The notes under the pieces are model-generated. The model worked only from the letters and a program-made list of their open reading frames with translations, was not told where the DNA came from and searched no databases. This document shows, in pieces, positions 48,869 through 58,033 of a DNA stretch of 64,000 bases (the stretch's first letter is position 1; each line of letters starts with the position of its first letter). Position numbers and translations under genes: made by a program. This DNA is from Nostoc sp. TCL240-02 (GTDB lineage Bacteria > Cyanobacteriota > Cyanobacteriia > Cyanobacteriales > Nostocaceae): the NCBI RefSeq assembly GCF_013343235.1, contig NZ_CP040094.1:4278501-4342500 (forward strand), given 5' to 3'.

Positions 48869-49492
48869 CGAGTTAGTGTGCGTTTCTAAACTAATTCTTC
48901 TTCATATAATTTGGCAGCAGGACTAACCTTAGCCACATTAACAGCAGCATTGCTAAATCCACTATAGCTTCACTTACTGCTAAGAAATTTAAAATTCTAG
49001 ATGGGAAATTTCAAATTGTTTCACCTAATGTTAATAAGTATTCCATGTACTGAGAGTTTGTCCTAAATAGGCTTGTCATGCGGATGAATCAGACTACATG
49101 ATTTGTCTGCTTTTGACATCCTAGCGGTAAATTTCATCCAAAGCAATTTATCAAAAAACAGTAGTTTTTACTGCATTTAGTTTCATTTAGAAAATATATA
49201 ATTTCTGGTGGTCTGTTGCGACCTAGTATGGTCTTCTTCCAGAGGGAGAGGGCTAACGCTTTTCCTTCTCTAAGTAGAGGCTGCGCCCTAAGCAGAGCTA
49301 TGCCGCAGGCTTTACGAAACGCTCCGCGAACACAAAGTGTCTTGTAAAGAAGGGAGTTTCCCCATGAGTAATCGAACGTCCGTAGAAGTGCCGCCTTAAA
49401 GGTCAGCTGTTTTTGCCACAGTCTATTTGAAGCAGGGAGTAGGTAAAGAAACTGCCCTGAATATCATTCCAAAAGATTTTCGGTGTATTGGC
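48869..49492. other. Intergenic region with degenerate repeats
   Basis: About 620 bp. From 49230 to 49350 there are G/C-rich dispersed-repeat fragments (GCTATGCCGCAGGC, CGCTCCGCGAACAC). A 94-codon plus-strand frame overlapping 49427-49711 is the antisense of the DJ-1-type fragment and was not called. Confidence 0.3.
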
Positions 49493-49690
49493 TCAAATAA
49501 CTGTAGCCAGTTCTGGGTGTTCAATCTTAGTTCCAAGTACTATCAGGAATTCTGCCAGCCAACGGGGGTGAGCAGGCCAAGCTGGTGCTGTTACCAAATT
49601 ACCATCAACTATTGCCTCATCAACAAGGATATCAACATAAATCCCTCCAACACTCTTAACATCTGGACTACAAGTAGGGTATCGGTGCAT
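49493..49690 (-). pseudogene. C-terminal fragment of a DJ-1/PfpI family protein
   Basis: The 65 residues match the end of DJ-1/PfpI-type proteins: RYPTCSPDVKSVGGIYVDIL, then VDEAIVDGNLVTAPAWPAHP, then RWLAEFLIVLGTKIEHPE. The catalytic-Cys half is absent upstream, where the frame soon meets stops. I read this as a gene remnant. Confidence 0.75.
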
Positions 49691-49773
49691 ACAGCACTAA
49701 CTCTGCGATAATGTATCATTTTACGATCACAAGTTAACAAAGTGTAATGCACTGAGCACTTTTATTTCTGTAA

Positions 49774-50223
49774 TTAAAGCAGATTAAATTCTGCGATCGC
49801 TCTGTTAAAGTTTTTGCTTTCATGCCCTGGGCGGCTGAGTTTAATTAAGGCAAAACGCTGTAGGGGCGTTAAAGCTGCCCAATGTTGCTGTGTCAGTTTT
49901 ACACCTATTTCTTGAGCTTTTTCCTGGAGGCTAGGTGGTACAGTGCTATCTAGCCATGCAGGATGTAGCTCGATGGGTAATTTTGTAGCTGGTATACCCG
50001 TGCGTTGTAAGATTAATTGTTGGATATGTTCGCGGTAAGACTGAATTTCCGTTTCTGTTGTGCAAGGTAAATCGACTAAAGCTTGACGCTCGGCTATAGT
50101 CATTTGATTCCAATCAGACAATTTTAGCTTAATGCCACAAGTATCTAAATTGCAGCGCACCTGCATGGGGATACAACGCAGGGAATCAACAAAGTCTGCT
50201 TCAAATTGAAAAAAATCTGTCAT
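49774..50223 (-). CDS. narM: Nitrate reductase associated protein NarM
   Basis: A 149-aa cyanobacterial protein needed for active nitrate reductase. Recognised from the pattern FFQFEADFVDSLRCIPMQVR, CNLDTCGIKLKLSDWNQM, and the later PLQRFALIKLSRPGHESKNF. It has several conserved Cys (17, 24 and 29, approximately) near the N-terminus that suggest metal or cluster handling, which is inference. It lies 1.2 kb from narB on the same strand. Confidence 0.88.
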   Translation of the reverse strand: MTDFFQFEADFVDSLRCIPMQVRCNLDTCGIKLKLSDWNQMTIAERQALVDLPCTTETEIQSYREHIQQLILQRTGIPATKLPIELHPAWLDSTVPPSLQEKAQEIGVKLTQQHWAALTPLQRFALIKLSRPGHESKNFNRAIAEFNLL

Positions 50224-50240
50224 AGTAAAGTATTTAAAAG

Positions 50241-50301
50241 TCGATATTTTTATATTTAAGTCACAAATAATTCGATATTTTTTATATTTAAGTCACAAAT
50301 A
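50241..50301. repeat. Direct repeat of about 29 bp upstream of narM
   Basis: TCGATATTTTTATATTTAAG followed by TCACAAATA occurs twice in tandem (about 50241-50269 and 50272-50301). It lies between the putative NtcA box and the narM start, in the presumed 5' leader. Confidence 0.6.
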
Positions 50302-50385
50302 TTTTTAATTAAAAACAAGAGTTAATTAGCGATCGCATATTAATAATTTGTCCAAAATGCAGTTTTGGCTGTTCTTAATTATCAA

Positions 50386-50399
50386 GTATACTCTATTAC
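50386..50399 (-). promoter_or_regulatory. Possible NtcA box upstream of narM
   Basis: GTATACTCTATTAC fits GTA-N8-TAC. It is 163 bp upstream of the narM start. No TAN3T -10 box lies at the standard 22-nt spacing in the narM direction, so this is weaker than the nirA and ntcB sites. Confidence 0.4.
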
Positions 50400-50486
50400 T
50401 AATCGGTAGATTCAGACTAAAACTATATATTCCTAAGCATTATACAGCAAAACATCTGAATCAAGCTCTATTAACGATTATTTATA

Positions 50487-50948
50487 TCATTTTCTGTCAT
50501 TACTGAGACGAATTATTAAGTAACTTATTGAGAGGGCGAGAATAGCAATTCCTAAACCAATTATATCAATACCTGAGACTTTTTCTAAGTCAAGAATAAT
50601 AATTTTTCTGGCGACAGCAATTAAAGAAGTGACAATAACTAATTCAACCTGAAAAACGTGCTTCCGCAAATAAGCTGTGATATTTTCTAAAATTTCTAAA
50701 GCGATTAAAATATTTAAAAATAAGCCAAAAATCTTATACAAGGTTGTGTTAAACTTAGCGTAAGGGGCTGTAAGCAACTCTTTAAAAATAAAAGCTGCTA
50801 AGTCCCCGATCCCAACCAAAATTACAATTACCATAAAAATAGATAGAACTTTAGAAACTAGCACCTCTACGTTTTCAATGATGTGCATGAAGTTCTCATC
50901 TTTTGTAGCTCCTATAATTTGCCTCATTAACTTTTTCATTTGCTGCAC
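50487..50948 (-). CDS. PsiE-like (phosphate-starvation-inducible) membrane protein
   Basis: A 153-aa protein with about four transmembrane helices (VLSIFMVIVILVGIGDLAAF, FGLFLNILIALEILENI, LVIVTSLIAVARKIIIL, GLGIAILALSISYLII). The pattern LEILENITAYLRKHVFQVEL matches the PsiE/YjbA-type family, whose function is poorly defined. It sits between narM and narB without a clear link to nitrate use. Confidence 0.8.
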   Translation of the reverse strand: MQQMKKLMRQIIGATKDENFMHIIENVEVLVSKVLSIFMVIVILVGIGDLAAFIFKELLTAPYAKFNTTLYKIFGLFLNILIALEILENITAYLRKHVFQVELVIVTSLIAVARKIIILDLEKVSGIDIIGLGIAILALSISYLIIRLSNDRK

Positions 50949-51004
50949 CCAATTTCTAAATAAAATAAAATCCTATAGATAAATCTAAAGGATTAAGGTA
51001 ATTT

Positions 51005-51075
51005 TTAATGATGCTCTCTACGAGACGCTAAAAGCGAACGTGAACTCGCTACCGCTACGCTAACGTAATTGAGTT
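51005..51075. repeat. Dispersed repeat, third copy of the TTACGTTAGCG family
   Basis: ATGATGCTCTCTACGAGACG, then AAAAGCGAACGTGAACTCGC and CTACGCTAACGTAATT; read on the other strand it matches the copies at 3395-3470 and 10007-10140. The rest of the 440-bp psiE-narB spacer is A/T-rich with no gene. Confidence 0.55.
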
Positions 51076-51387
51076 TTGTAACTCCTAAGCCTGACAAAAA
51101 ACTTACCGATTAAGAGAGTTGATTTGCTGAAAAACCCAGATTTGTTAAAAACCATGACTTGTCGATCCTTGGTAACTTATCTAGCTGTTTTTTATTTTTT
51201 ATCCATAGATAAAACCAAGGCTAGTAAAATCTATTGTTAATAGATATATTGAATCTTTTAATATGATAATTGGTAACAGTCAAAATTAGAACGTCATAAA
51301 AAATGATAATAACTATTGACTATTGATTATTGACTAAATTACCTATTAGTGATTATTAATTACCTGTTTAGAGGTACAATTTGCGGC

Positions 51388-53592
51388 TTACGATTGTGAG
51401 GACTGGAGTTGATAATCTTTGGCTGTAACTTCTATAGAAATTGGGATCAACTGTACTGCACAGGCTTTTAATTCTGGTTGCAAAGAATCGGGGCAAGATT
51501 CTGGATGGGTAAGGGCGTTAGCTTCGGCATTATCTGCCCACAATGAACCCCAGTGCATAGGGACAAAAACTGTACCAGGTGCGATCGCTTTTGTCACTTT
51601 AGCAGGAAAATGAGCTTTACCACGACGCGATCGCACTTCCACTTTCTGGTTATCTACAATCCCTAACTTAGCAGCATCACGGGGATGAATTTCGATAAAC
51701 GGTTCTGGGTGCATTTTGCAAATTTTTTCAATGCGACCGGTGCGTGTCTGGGTGTGCCAATGTCCGTAAAGTCGCCCATTAGTTAGCACAAACGGATAAT
51801 CTGGGTCTGGTGGTTCTGCCAATCCCTTTGAGTAATATGCCCCAAATCGAGCGCGTCCATCAGGGGTGTGGAAGCGTAAATCTGTATATAGTCGCTTTCG
51901 AGAGATTTCTCCCCCTGCTTCCCCTGCTTCCCTGCTCTTTTGGGAATGCGGCCATTGAGTCGGGCCTTGTGTCTGTAATTGCGTGTGACTGATACCCGTC
52001 ATATCGCAGGGGCGATTTTGAGTTAATTGGACGAATTCAGCATAAACTTCAGCAGAGTTAGCAAAAGCAAATTCTTTCTCAAAACCTAATCTCCGTCCAA
52101 CTTCGGCGAAAATTTCCCAATCAGCTTTAGCTTCTCTTGGCGGTTGGCGAAATGCTTGACACAAAGTTACCACCCGTTCTGAGTTTGTCATCACACCAGT
52201 TTTTTCACCCCACTGGGCTGCTGGTAACAGAACATGAGCGTAAGCAGAGGTTTCTGTGGGATAATATGCGTCTTGGTAAATAGTGAAAGGCGATCGCAAC
52301 AATGCCTTTTTTGTCCGCTCCAAATCTGGCATACTTACAGCTGGATTAGTAGCTGCAATCCACAATAATCCGACAGCATCATTTTCCAAGCCAGTAATCA
52401 TGTCCCAAGTAGTCAAGCCGGGATTGGGTGAAATTTGTCCTGGCTTGAGTCCCCAAAACTCCTCAACTTCTGCACGGTGCTGGGGATTTTTCACTACTCG
52501 ATAACCAGGTAATAAATGCGCCAAACCTCCGGCTTCCCTTCCCCCCATTGCGTTCGGCTGACCAGTAAGAGAAAAAGGGCCTGCTCCAGGTTTACCAATC
52601 TGTCCAGTCATCAGGTGCAGGTTGATGATAGTTCTTACCTTGGCTGTCCCTTCTGACGATTGATTCACACCCATCGACCACAAAGACAGTACCCGCTGTG
52701 ATTCACCCCAATAACGGGCTGCTGTTTCTAAATCTTCAATGCTGATTCCACATTGACGAGCTACCACTTCCGGGGGGTAGTGACGAATCACTTCAGCATA
52801 AGCCGGAAAGTTGCTGGTGCAGTCGTCCATGAACATGGTATCGATGTAGTTCCAGCGCATCAACAAGTGGGCGATGCCGTTCAACAAATCGATATCTGTA
52901 CCGGGACGAATTGCTAAATGCAAGTCGGCGGCTTCTGCGGTTGGCGTGGTACGGGGGTCTACCACAATCATTTTGACTTTGCGGTTCTTTTTGTGGTATT
53001 TTTCTAGTCTGTTAAAAACGATGGGATGACATTCGGCTGTATTAGTGCCAATTAAAAATGCACAGTCAGTTAACTCTAGGTCTTCGTAACAACAGGGCGG
53101 GCCATCTGCGCCGAAGCTTTGAATGTAGCCAGCTACAGCACTAGACATACATAAACGCGAGTTGGCATCAAAATTATTAGTACGCAGACAGCCTTTCATG
53201 AGCTTCTGGGCTATGTAATAATCCTCAGTTTGAAACTGACCGGAACCATACATACATAAGGCTTCTGGCCCTTGGGTAAAGCGGACTGTTTGAATGCGTT
53301 GCGTAATGAGATTAAAAGCTTCATCCCAACTAACACGCCGAAACTCTCGATCTAAAGAGTCTCGCACCATTGGGTAATGTAATCTATTTTTATCTAAAGA
53401 TTCTGCGATCGTTGCACCTTTGACACAAACCATTCCTTGACTAGACGGATGGGCTTTATCGCCCCGCACCCGCCAATTCGGATTTCCTTGACTATCTCGG
53501 TTAGTTGCTTTGCCTAGTTGGGCTGGGGGTGAAACTTCTAGTCCACAACCAACACCACAGTAAGGGCAGAGGGTTTTGGTAAATTCACTCAT
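51388..53592 (-). CDS. narB: Ferredoxin-dependent assimilatory nitrate reductase
   Basis: Molybdenum (bis-MGD) enzyme reducing nitrate to nitrite with electrons from ferredoxin. From ATG 53592 the protein has 734 aa. The N-terminal 4Fe-4S motif is [13 protein letters not shown] with the fourth Cys in GMVCVKG; molybdopterin regions include [20 protein letters not shown] and the C-terminal [13 protein letters not shown]. The in-frame ATG at 53670 adds 26 residues with no family match and was not used. A segment near residues 550-565 ([12 protein letters not shown]) is a translated short repeat (51908-51945) in a variable surface region. nirA, nrtP and narB share a strand and order typical of one operon. 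Confidence 0.95.
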   Translation of the reverse strand: MSEFTKTLCPYCGVGCGLEVSPPAQLGKATNRDSQGNPNWRVRGDKAHPSSQGMVCVKGATIAESLDKNRLHYPMVRDSLDREFRRVSWDEAFNLITQRIQTVRFTQGPEALCMYGSGQFQTEDYYIAQKLMKGCLRTNNFDANSRLCMSSAVAGYIQSFGADGPPCCYEDLELTDCAFLIGTNTAECHPIVFNRLEKYHKKNRKVKMIVVDPRTTPTAEAADLHLAIRPGTDIDLLNGIAHLLMRWNYIDTMFMDDCTSNFPAYAEVIRHYPPEVVARQCGISIEDLETAARYWGESQRVLSLWSMGVNQSSEGTAKVRTIINLHLMTGQIGKPGAGPFSLTGQPNAMGGREAGGLAHLLPGYRVVKNPQHRAEVEEFWGLKPGQISPNPGLTTWDMITGLENDAVGLLWIAATNPAVSMPDLERTKKALLRSPFTIYQDAYYPTETSAYAHVLLPAAQWGEKTGVMTNSERVVTLCQAFRQPPREAKADWEIFAEVGRRLGFEKEFAFANSAEVYAEFVQLTQNRPCDMTGISHTQLQTQGPTQWPHSQKSREAGEAGGEISRKRLYTDLRFHTPDGRARFGAYYSKGLAEPPDPDYPFVLTNGRLYGHWHTQTRTGRIEKICKMHPEPFIEIHPRDAAKLGIVDNQKVEVRSRRGKAHFPAKVTKAIAPGTVFVPMHWGSLWADNAEANALTHPESCPDSLQPELKACAVQLIPISIEVTAKDYQLQSSQS

Positions 53593-53663
53593 GGCTGTTG
53601 TACCATTTTGGTATTTTGATTGTGCAACCTCAGATGTAGCGACAGGTTGAGAAATTTGTGTGT

Positions 53664-53903
53664 TACGCAAAAACTCTTTGAAAATCTTATTTCTTTGCGT
53701 CCTTTGCGCTCTTTGCGGTTCGTTTTTTCATAAATTTTCATGGAAATTATTTTTTTACGAATCGCAGATAGAGCATTCCCAATTTTGTAATTTACTATTA
53801 TTCTGCTTGAAGATAAGAAGAAGAGAATGAGTAAACGAACCGCAAAGAACGCAAAGAGCGCAAAGTTAAGAGAGTTACAAAGGGTTTTTACATCAATATA
53901 GAT
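53664..53903. repeat. Inverted-repeat element of about 240 bp between nrtP and narB
   Basis: CTTTGCGGTTCGTT on the left (about 53712-53726) matches the complement of AACGAACCGCAAAG on the right (about 53833-53846), continuing through CTTTGCGCTCTTTGCG-type blocks. Outer arms GCAAAAACTCTTTG and complement of CAAAGGGTTTTTAC extend the pairing. No coding capacity. It interrupts the spacer of the nitrate operon. Confidence 0.6.
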
Positions 53904-54014
53904 AGAGAGAATAAAGAGGGATTTTTATGAATTAAGATTGCTAGAGAAGAATGAAGTGTAAATTTACATAATTCAGATTTAATAGTTAATTTTACTACTT
54001 CATCCTTCATCTGA

Positions 54015-55517
54015 TTATTCTTCAGTTAAGAAGATAGGGTTTTGAGTTGCGCTTTCTGGCAATTCACCTTCATAAGCTGCGGCAAAGGAACCTTTTGGTT
54101 CTTTGAGGAAGAAGGCACACATAAAAGCACAGATTAGTGCAGCTATACCCATTGTGCTAAACAGTGTAGGAGCATCGGTTAAGCTAAAAATTGTTAGGTA
54201 AACTACGCCGCCAAAATTACCGTAAGCTCCCACATTGCCGGCAATCTGTCCAGTGGCTTCTTTCTTAATCATGGGTACAATGCTGTAGGTTGCACCGCAG
54301 CCAGCTTGGGCAAAGTAGGCGGCAAACATTGTAACTGCGATCGCTACCGGAATCGGCCAGTTACCATTAATAAAATGTGCCATCAAATAACTAACACCGA
54401 TACCAACGCTGATAATTGTCATTGTCCACTTACGGGAACCAAATTTATCAGAAATTAAGCCACCACTGGGACGAGAAACCAAATTTAAGAAGGGATAGGT
54501 GGCGGCAATCATCCCAGCAATAACATGCTCTAAACCAAAGGTTTTTTCAAAAAATGCCGGGAGCATAGAAACGGCTGCCAGTTCGCTACCAAAGCTCGTT
54601 ATGTAAGTGAATTCGAGTAAAGCTACTTGACCAAATTGAAAGCGTTCAGATGCAGGGTAAGTTTTCTTGCCAATGAGAAGTTCTCGGTTTACTTCCCAAG
54701 CTCTATAACTTTGGTAAGCAAATAATCCTGCTAATAGCAACCAAGTCAAATACATTTGACTCAAAGTTAGGAAGTGAATGTTCTTTTGTTCCAAGCGCCA
54801 AGCTAATAAACCCAAGGCGAAAATCAAACCGAAATTCGAGATAATCATCGCCCAGAAGCTTTTGATGCTAGTCACTTCTAGGGAACCATTTTTCTTAGGT
54901 TTCTTGTAGACTTTGCCTGTGGGTGTATCTTGGACGGTGTTGTAATAAATTACGCCGTAAATAGCAGTTATTATCCCTGTAAGTGCGATCGCAAATCGCC
55001 AGTTAGAAGCGCCACCAGCGAAAAAGCTTGTAGAAACTGCAAGTAGTGGTAAGGCAAATTCTGCACCAAAAGCCCCAAAGTTGCCCCAACCGCCATAAAT
55101 GCCTTGGGCAATTCCCATCTCCTTCGGCTGGAACCATTCTGCCACCATGCGGATACCCACAACAAACCCAGATCCGACAATTCCCATCAGCAAACGACTG
55201 ATGACTAATTGATTAAAATCTTGCGCTAGGGCTGTTGCTAAACAAGGAACTACTGCAAACATCAGCAAGATTGAGTAGGTGATTCTGGGGCCAAAACGAT
55301 CCAGAAGCATCCCAATGATTAATCGGGCGGGAATTGTCAGGGCAAGGTTACAGATGCCCAAAGTTTTGATTTGTTCAGGGGCTAAATGTAGCTCTCTGCC
55401 AATGGTTGTAGCGAAGGGAGCAAAGTTAAACCAACAGACAAAGGTGAGAAAGAAAGCAAACCAAGTTTGATGTAAAATCCGGTAGCGATCGCTGAACGAA
55501 AATAATTTTTTAAGCAT
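54015..55517 (-). CDS. nrtP: MFS nitrate/nitrite transporter NrtP (NarK type)
   Basis: A 500-aa permease of the major facilitator superfamily with about 12 membrane helices. Nitrate-transporter signatures are visible: VGSGFVVGIRMVAEWFQPKE, GGWGNFGAFGAEFALP and GNVGAYGNFGGVVYLTIFSL (Gly-rich NNP motifs). The ATG at 55517 starts the conserved part (MLKKLFSFSDRYRILH). The frame stays open for 88 more codons upstream, but these only translate the 21-nt tandem repeat (RVQRLNLRVKRYNL), so the extension is an artefact. Confidence 0.93.
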   Translation of the reverse strand: MLKKLFSFSDRYRILHQTWFAFFLTFVCWFNFAPFATTIGRELHLAPEQIKTLGICNLALTIPARLIIGMLLDRFGPRITYSILLMFAVVPCLATALAQDFNQLVISRLLMGIVGSGFVVGIRMVAEWFQPKEMGIAQGIYGGWGNFGAFGAEFALPLLAVSTSFFAGGASNWRFAIALTGIITAIYGVIYYNTVQDTPTGKVYKKPKKNGSLEVTSIKSFWAMIISNFGLIFALGLLAWRLEQKNIHFLTLSQMYLTWLLLAGLFAYQSYRAWEVNRELLIGKKTYPASERFQFGQVALLEFTYITSFGSELAAVSMLPAFFEKTFGLEHVIAGMIAATYPFLNLVSRPSGGLISDKFGSRKWTMTIISVGIGVSYLMAHFINGNWPIPVAIAVTMFAAYFAQAGCGATYSIVPMIKKEATGQIAGNVGAYGNFGGVVYLTIFSLTDAPTLFSTMGIAALICAFMCAFFLKEPKGSFAAAYEGELPESATQNPIFLTEE

Positions 55518-55562
55518 TCTAATCTTTGTAATTGAATAAAACACAGAGAAGAGACAATGGCA

Positions 55563-55814
55563 GTTAAGCCTTTGAACTTGGAAGTTGCACCTTTTTACTC
55601 GAAGGTTGAGCCTTTGAACTCGGAGGTTGTACCTTTTTACTCGGAGGTTGAGCCTTTGAACTTGGAGGTTGTACCTTTTTACTTGAAGGTTGAGCCTTTG
55701 AACTCGGAGGTTGTACCTTTTTACTCGGAAGTTGTACCTTTTTACTCGGAGGTTGCACCTTTGAGCTCGGAAGTTGCACATTTGAGCCTGAACATTGAGC
55801 CTTTAAGGTTGAAG
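55563..55814. repeat. Twelve tandem copies of a 21-nt repeat
   Basis: Units such as GTTGAGCCTTTGAACTCGG(AG) and GTTGTACCTTTTTACTCGG(AG) alternate, giving a 42-nt higher-order pattern. Twelve units fill exactly 252 bp. Because 21 is divisible by three, several frames stay open on both strands, which creates false protein extensions. It occupies the nirA-nrtP spacer, between the nirA stop and the nrtP start. Confidence 0.9.
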
Positions 55815-55828
55815 TATGAATTTTGCCC

Positions 55829-55897
55829 AATTCCCAATCCCCATCGCCCCTAATCCCCAGAGGGGGCCCCGAGTTCCCCAATCCCCAATCCCCAATA
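55829..55897. repeat. G/C-rich repeat, inverted copy of the insert in nirA
   Basis: A stretch with CCCCATCGCCCCTAATCCC and AGAGGGGGCCCCGAGTTCC is nearly identical to the complement of 56821-56890 inside nirA. The two copies are in opposite orientation about 1 kb apart. Confidence 0.8.
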
Positions 55898-55901
55898 AGT
55901 A

Positions 55902-57560
55902 CTAGCAGTTACTAACTAATAGGGCTTCTTGCTTGAGTTTTGCCCCGAAGTTTTTGATTAATAAGTCTTGTAAAAATGGCTGCAAGTCTTCGCAGGGTAT
56001 GCCTTTGATAACGCAAGTTCCTAAATGAGCGTCTTTGCCGACTTTACCGCCCATATAAATATCAACGCCTTCTAGGGTTTTGCCATTTTTGCGAGTTTTG
56101 GTTCCCATCAAGCCGATGTCTGCAACTTGGGGCTGGCCGCAAGAGTTGGGGCAACCTGTCCAGTGAATTCGGACTGGATTGATGAAGATTAAGTCTTCTT
56201 CTAGGGCTTTAATCATTGCCAGGGCGCGGTTTTTAGTTTCGATGAGGGCGAAGTTGCAAAATTGTGCGCCTGTGCAAGATACTAGCGACCGCGCCAGTAA
56301 ACCTGGATTAACCGAAAATCTTTCTAGCAACGGTTCTGTTAAAAATGTTGCTAAACGCGAATCAGATATGTTGGGGATAACTATGTTTTGCTCAACGGTA
56401 AAGCGGATTTCACCACTACCAAAAACTTCTGCTAAACGGGCAATTTCAAACATATCTCCGGCATACAAGCGCCCGACGGGAATATTTAAACCTACGTAAT
56501 TTAATCCCGCTTGCTTTTGTTTATATACTCCGATATGGTCGCGTTTTTCCCAGTCGATCTCATCTTTTGCGGCTGCGGGTAATAATGATTTACCCAAACG
56601 GCTTTCTACTTCTGCTCGAAACTTTTCTAAACCCCATTCATCAATTAGCCACATCAAGCGGGATTTTTGCCGATTAGCACGCGGGCCGTGGTCACGAAAT
56701 ATTTCCAAAACCGCTCTACATACAGTTACCACATCTTCTGGAGCCACCCAAGCATTTAGAGGAATCGCCGCTTCACAGCGTTTAGCAGAGAAAAAGCCAC
56801 CGACGAGGATGTTAAAACCAAATATTGGGGACTGGGGATTGAGGAACTCGGGGCCCCCTCTAGGGATTAGGGGCGATGGGGATTGGGAAGATTTTTCCCC
56901 AGTCCCTAGTCCCCAGTCCCCTGTCCCCTCCTTAAATGCTGGAACAAAAGCTAAATCGTTAATTTCAGCGTGAACTGAATTGTCTCTTCCACCTGCGATC
57001 GCAATATTAAATTTCCGTGGTAAGTTGCTAAACTCTGGGTTTCCTTGCCCTTTGTTGGTCAGCATATCTTGAATTTGCTGTACCAATTCTCGTGTGTCGT
57101 ACAACTCATCTGCATCCAACCCCGCCACCGGATCGCCTGTGATATTGCGGACGTTATCCATCCCTGACTGGACACTGGTTAAACCAACTGCGTGAAATCT
57201 ATTAAAGATATCTGGTAAATCTTCAATTCTGATTCCCCGTAATTGGATATTCTGTCTCGTAGTAATATCGGCGCACCCATCATCTCCGTAACGCTGCACC
57301 ACTTGGGCTAAAACACTCATCTGACTGCTGGTAAGAATACCGTTAGGCATCCGTAACCGCATCATAAACTTGCCTGGGGTAACTGGGCGAAAAAACACGC
57401 CTACCCACTTGAGCCGATGATCGCGATCTGTTTCGTCCATTGCTTCCCAGCCCAAGGCGGCAAGTTTCTCTATCTCATCCCTGATGGCGAGTCCATCTTT
57501 TTGCGCCTTGAATTTCTCGAATTTATTGAGGCTGGTAGTCTTAGTTGTTGTGTCTGTCAT
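55902..57560 (-). CDS. nirA: Ferredoxin-nitrite reductase with an in-frame repeat insertion
   Basis: Siroheme/4Fe-4S enzyme reducing nitrite to ammonium with six electrons from ferredoxin. From ATG 57560 it is 552 aa. Cluster ligands are in CTGAQFCNF and GCPNSCGQPQ near the C-terminus; TTRQNIQLRGI and FGFNILVGGFFSAKRC are conserved blocks. About 38 residues just before that last block (GTGDWGLGTGEKSSQSP through FLNPQSPI, bases about 56826-56940) are translated repeat DNA, absent from ordinary NirA, and keep the frame. An ATG at 57611 is possible but adds non-conserved residues. First gene of the likely nirA-nrtP-narB operon, led by an NtcA-type promoter. Confidence 0.95.
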   Translation of the reverse strand: MTDTTTKTTSLNKFEKFKAQKDGLAIRDEIEKLAALGWEAMDETDRDHRLKWVGVFFRPVTPGKFMMRLRMPNGILTSSQMSVLAQVVQRYGDDGCADITTRQNIQLRGIRIEDLPDIFNRFHAVGLTSVQSGMDNVRNITGDPVAGLDADELYDTRELVQQIQDMLTNKGQGNPEFSNLPRKFNIAIAGGRDNSVHAEINDLAFVPAFKEGTGDWGLGTGEKSSQSPSPLIPRGGPEFLNPQSPIFGFNILVGGFFSAKRCEAAIPLNAWVAPEDVVTVCRAVLEIFRDHGPRANRQKSRLMWLIDEWGLEKFRAEVESRLGKSLLPAAAKDEIDWEKRDHIGVYKQKQAGLNYVGLNIPVGRLYAGDMFEIARLAEVFGSGEIRFTVEQNIVIPNISDSRLATFLTEPLLERFSVNPGLLARSLVSCTGAQFCNFALIETKNRALAMIKALEEDLIFINPVRIHWTGCPNSCGQPQVADIGLMGTKTRKNGKTLEGVDIYMGGKVGKDAHLGTCVIKGIPCEDLQPFLQDLLIKNFGAKLKQEALLVSNC

Positions 57561-57815
57561 GAGGCTGACTCTCGTGAGAATTTTTGCTGCTAATTGCCCA
57601 ATATCAATCAACCCGTAGTTCCATCAGATACTGTATCTACGAGGTTTCGGGAATAAAAACTTAATATTCGATTACGGCTGATTATTGTTACTCAAAAGCA
57701 TTTCAACATGAAACTTCAAACCCTCGGTTAATTAAGGGAAACTTGTAGCCATATACATCTTGGAAATCTGTCAAGCAGGTTTAAATAATGTTCATGTAAC
57801 AATTTCGATACTCAT

Positions 57816-57857
57816 AACTTAAGACGAGATTTCTGTTAAAATCGTATAAATTGTTAC
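57816..57857 (-). promoter_or_regulatory. NtcA-activated promoter of nirA
   Basis: On the minus strand GTAACAATTTATAC (57857-57844, GTA-N8-TAC) is followed after exactly 22 nt by TAAGTT (57821-57816, TAN3T), the canonical class II NtcA promoter layout. Transcription should begin near 57809, leaving a leader of about 250 nt before nirA. The box lies within a wider palindrome (AAAATCGTA and TTACGATTTT). Confidence 0.85.
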
Positions 57858-58033
57858 GATTTTTTGGTAAAATTGCTGAACATGGATGCATAATATGCAT
57901 TTTTTGCATCAAGGTTGGCTAATGAGCTACTTAAAGCACTTGATGAAGAGTGTTTAAAACGATCCAAGCGGTTTTGGATTGCCATAGATTAATCCAAAAT
58001 CCAAAATCTAAAATCCAAAATTGAGTGGCACTT

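Noticed and set aside
55518..55781. 88-residue N-terminal extension of NrtP
   Set aside because: Consists of translated tandem repeat; the conserved transporter sequence begins at ATG 55517.
55557..55881. Open frames of about 100 codons on both strands
   Set aside because: They are translations of the 21-nt tandem repeat, whose unit length divisible by three keeps frames open.
57844..57900. The same NtcA box acting toward the Rieske gene
   Set aside because: The palindromic box is present, but no TAN3T sequence lies 22 nt away on the plus side; the nearest TAATAT is 33 nt away.
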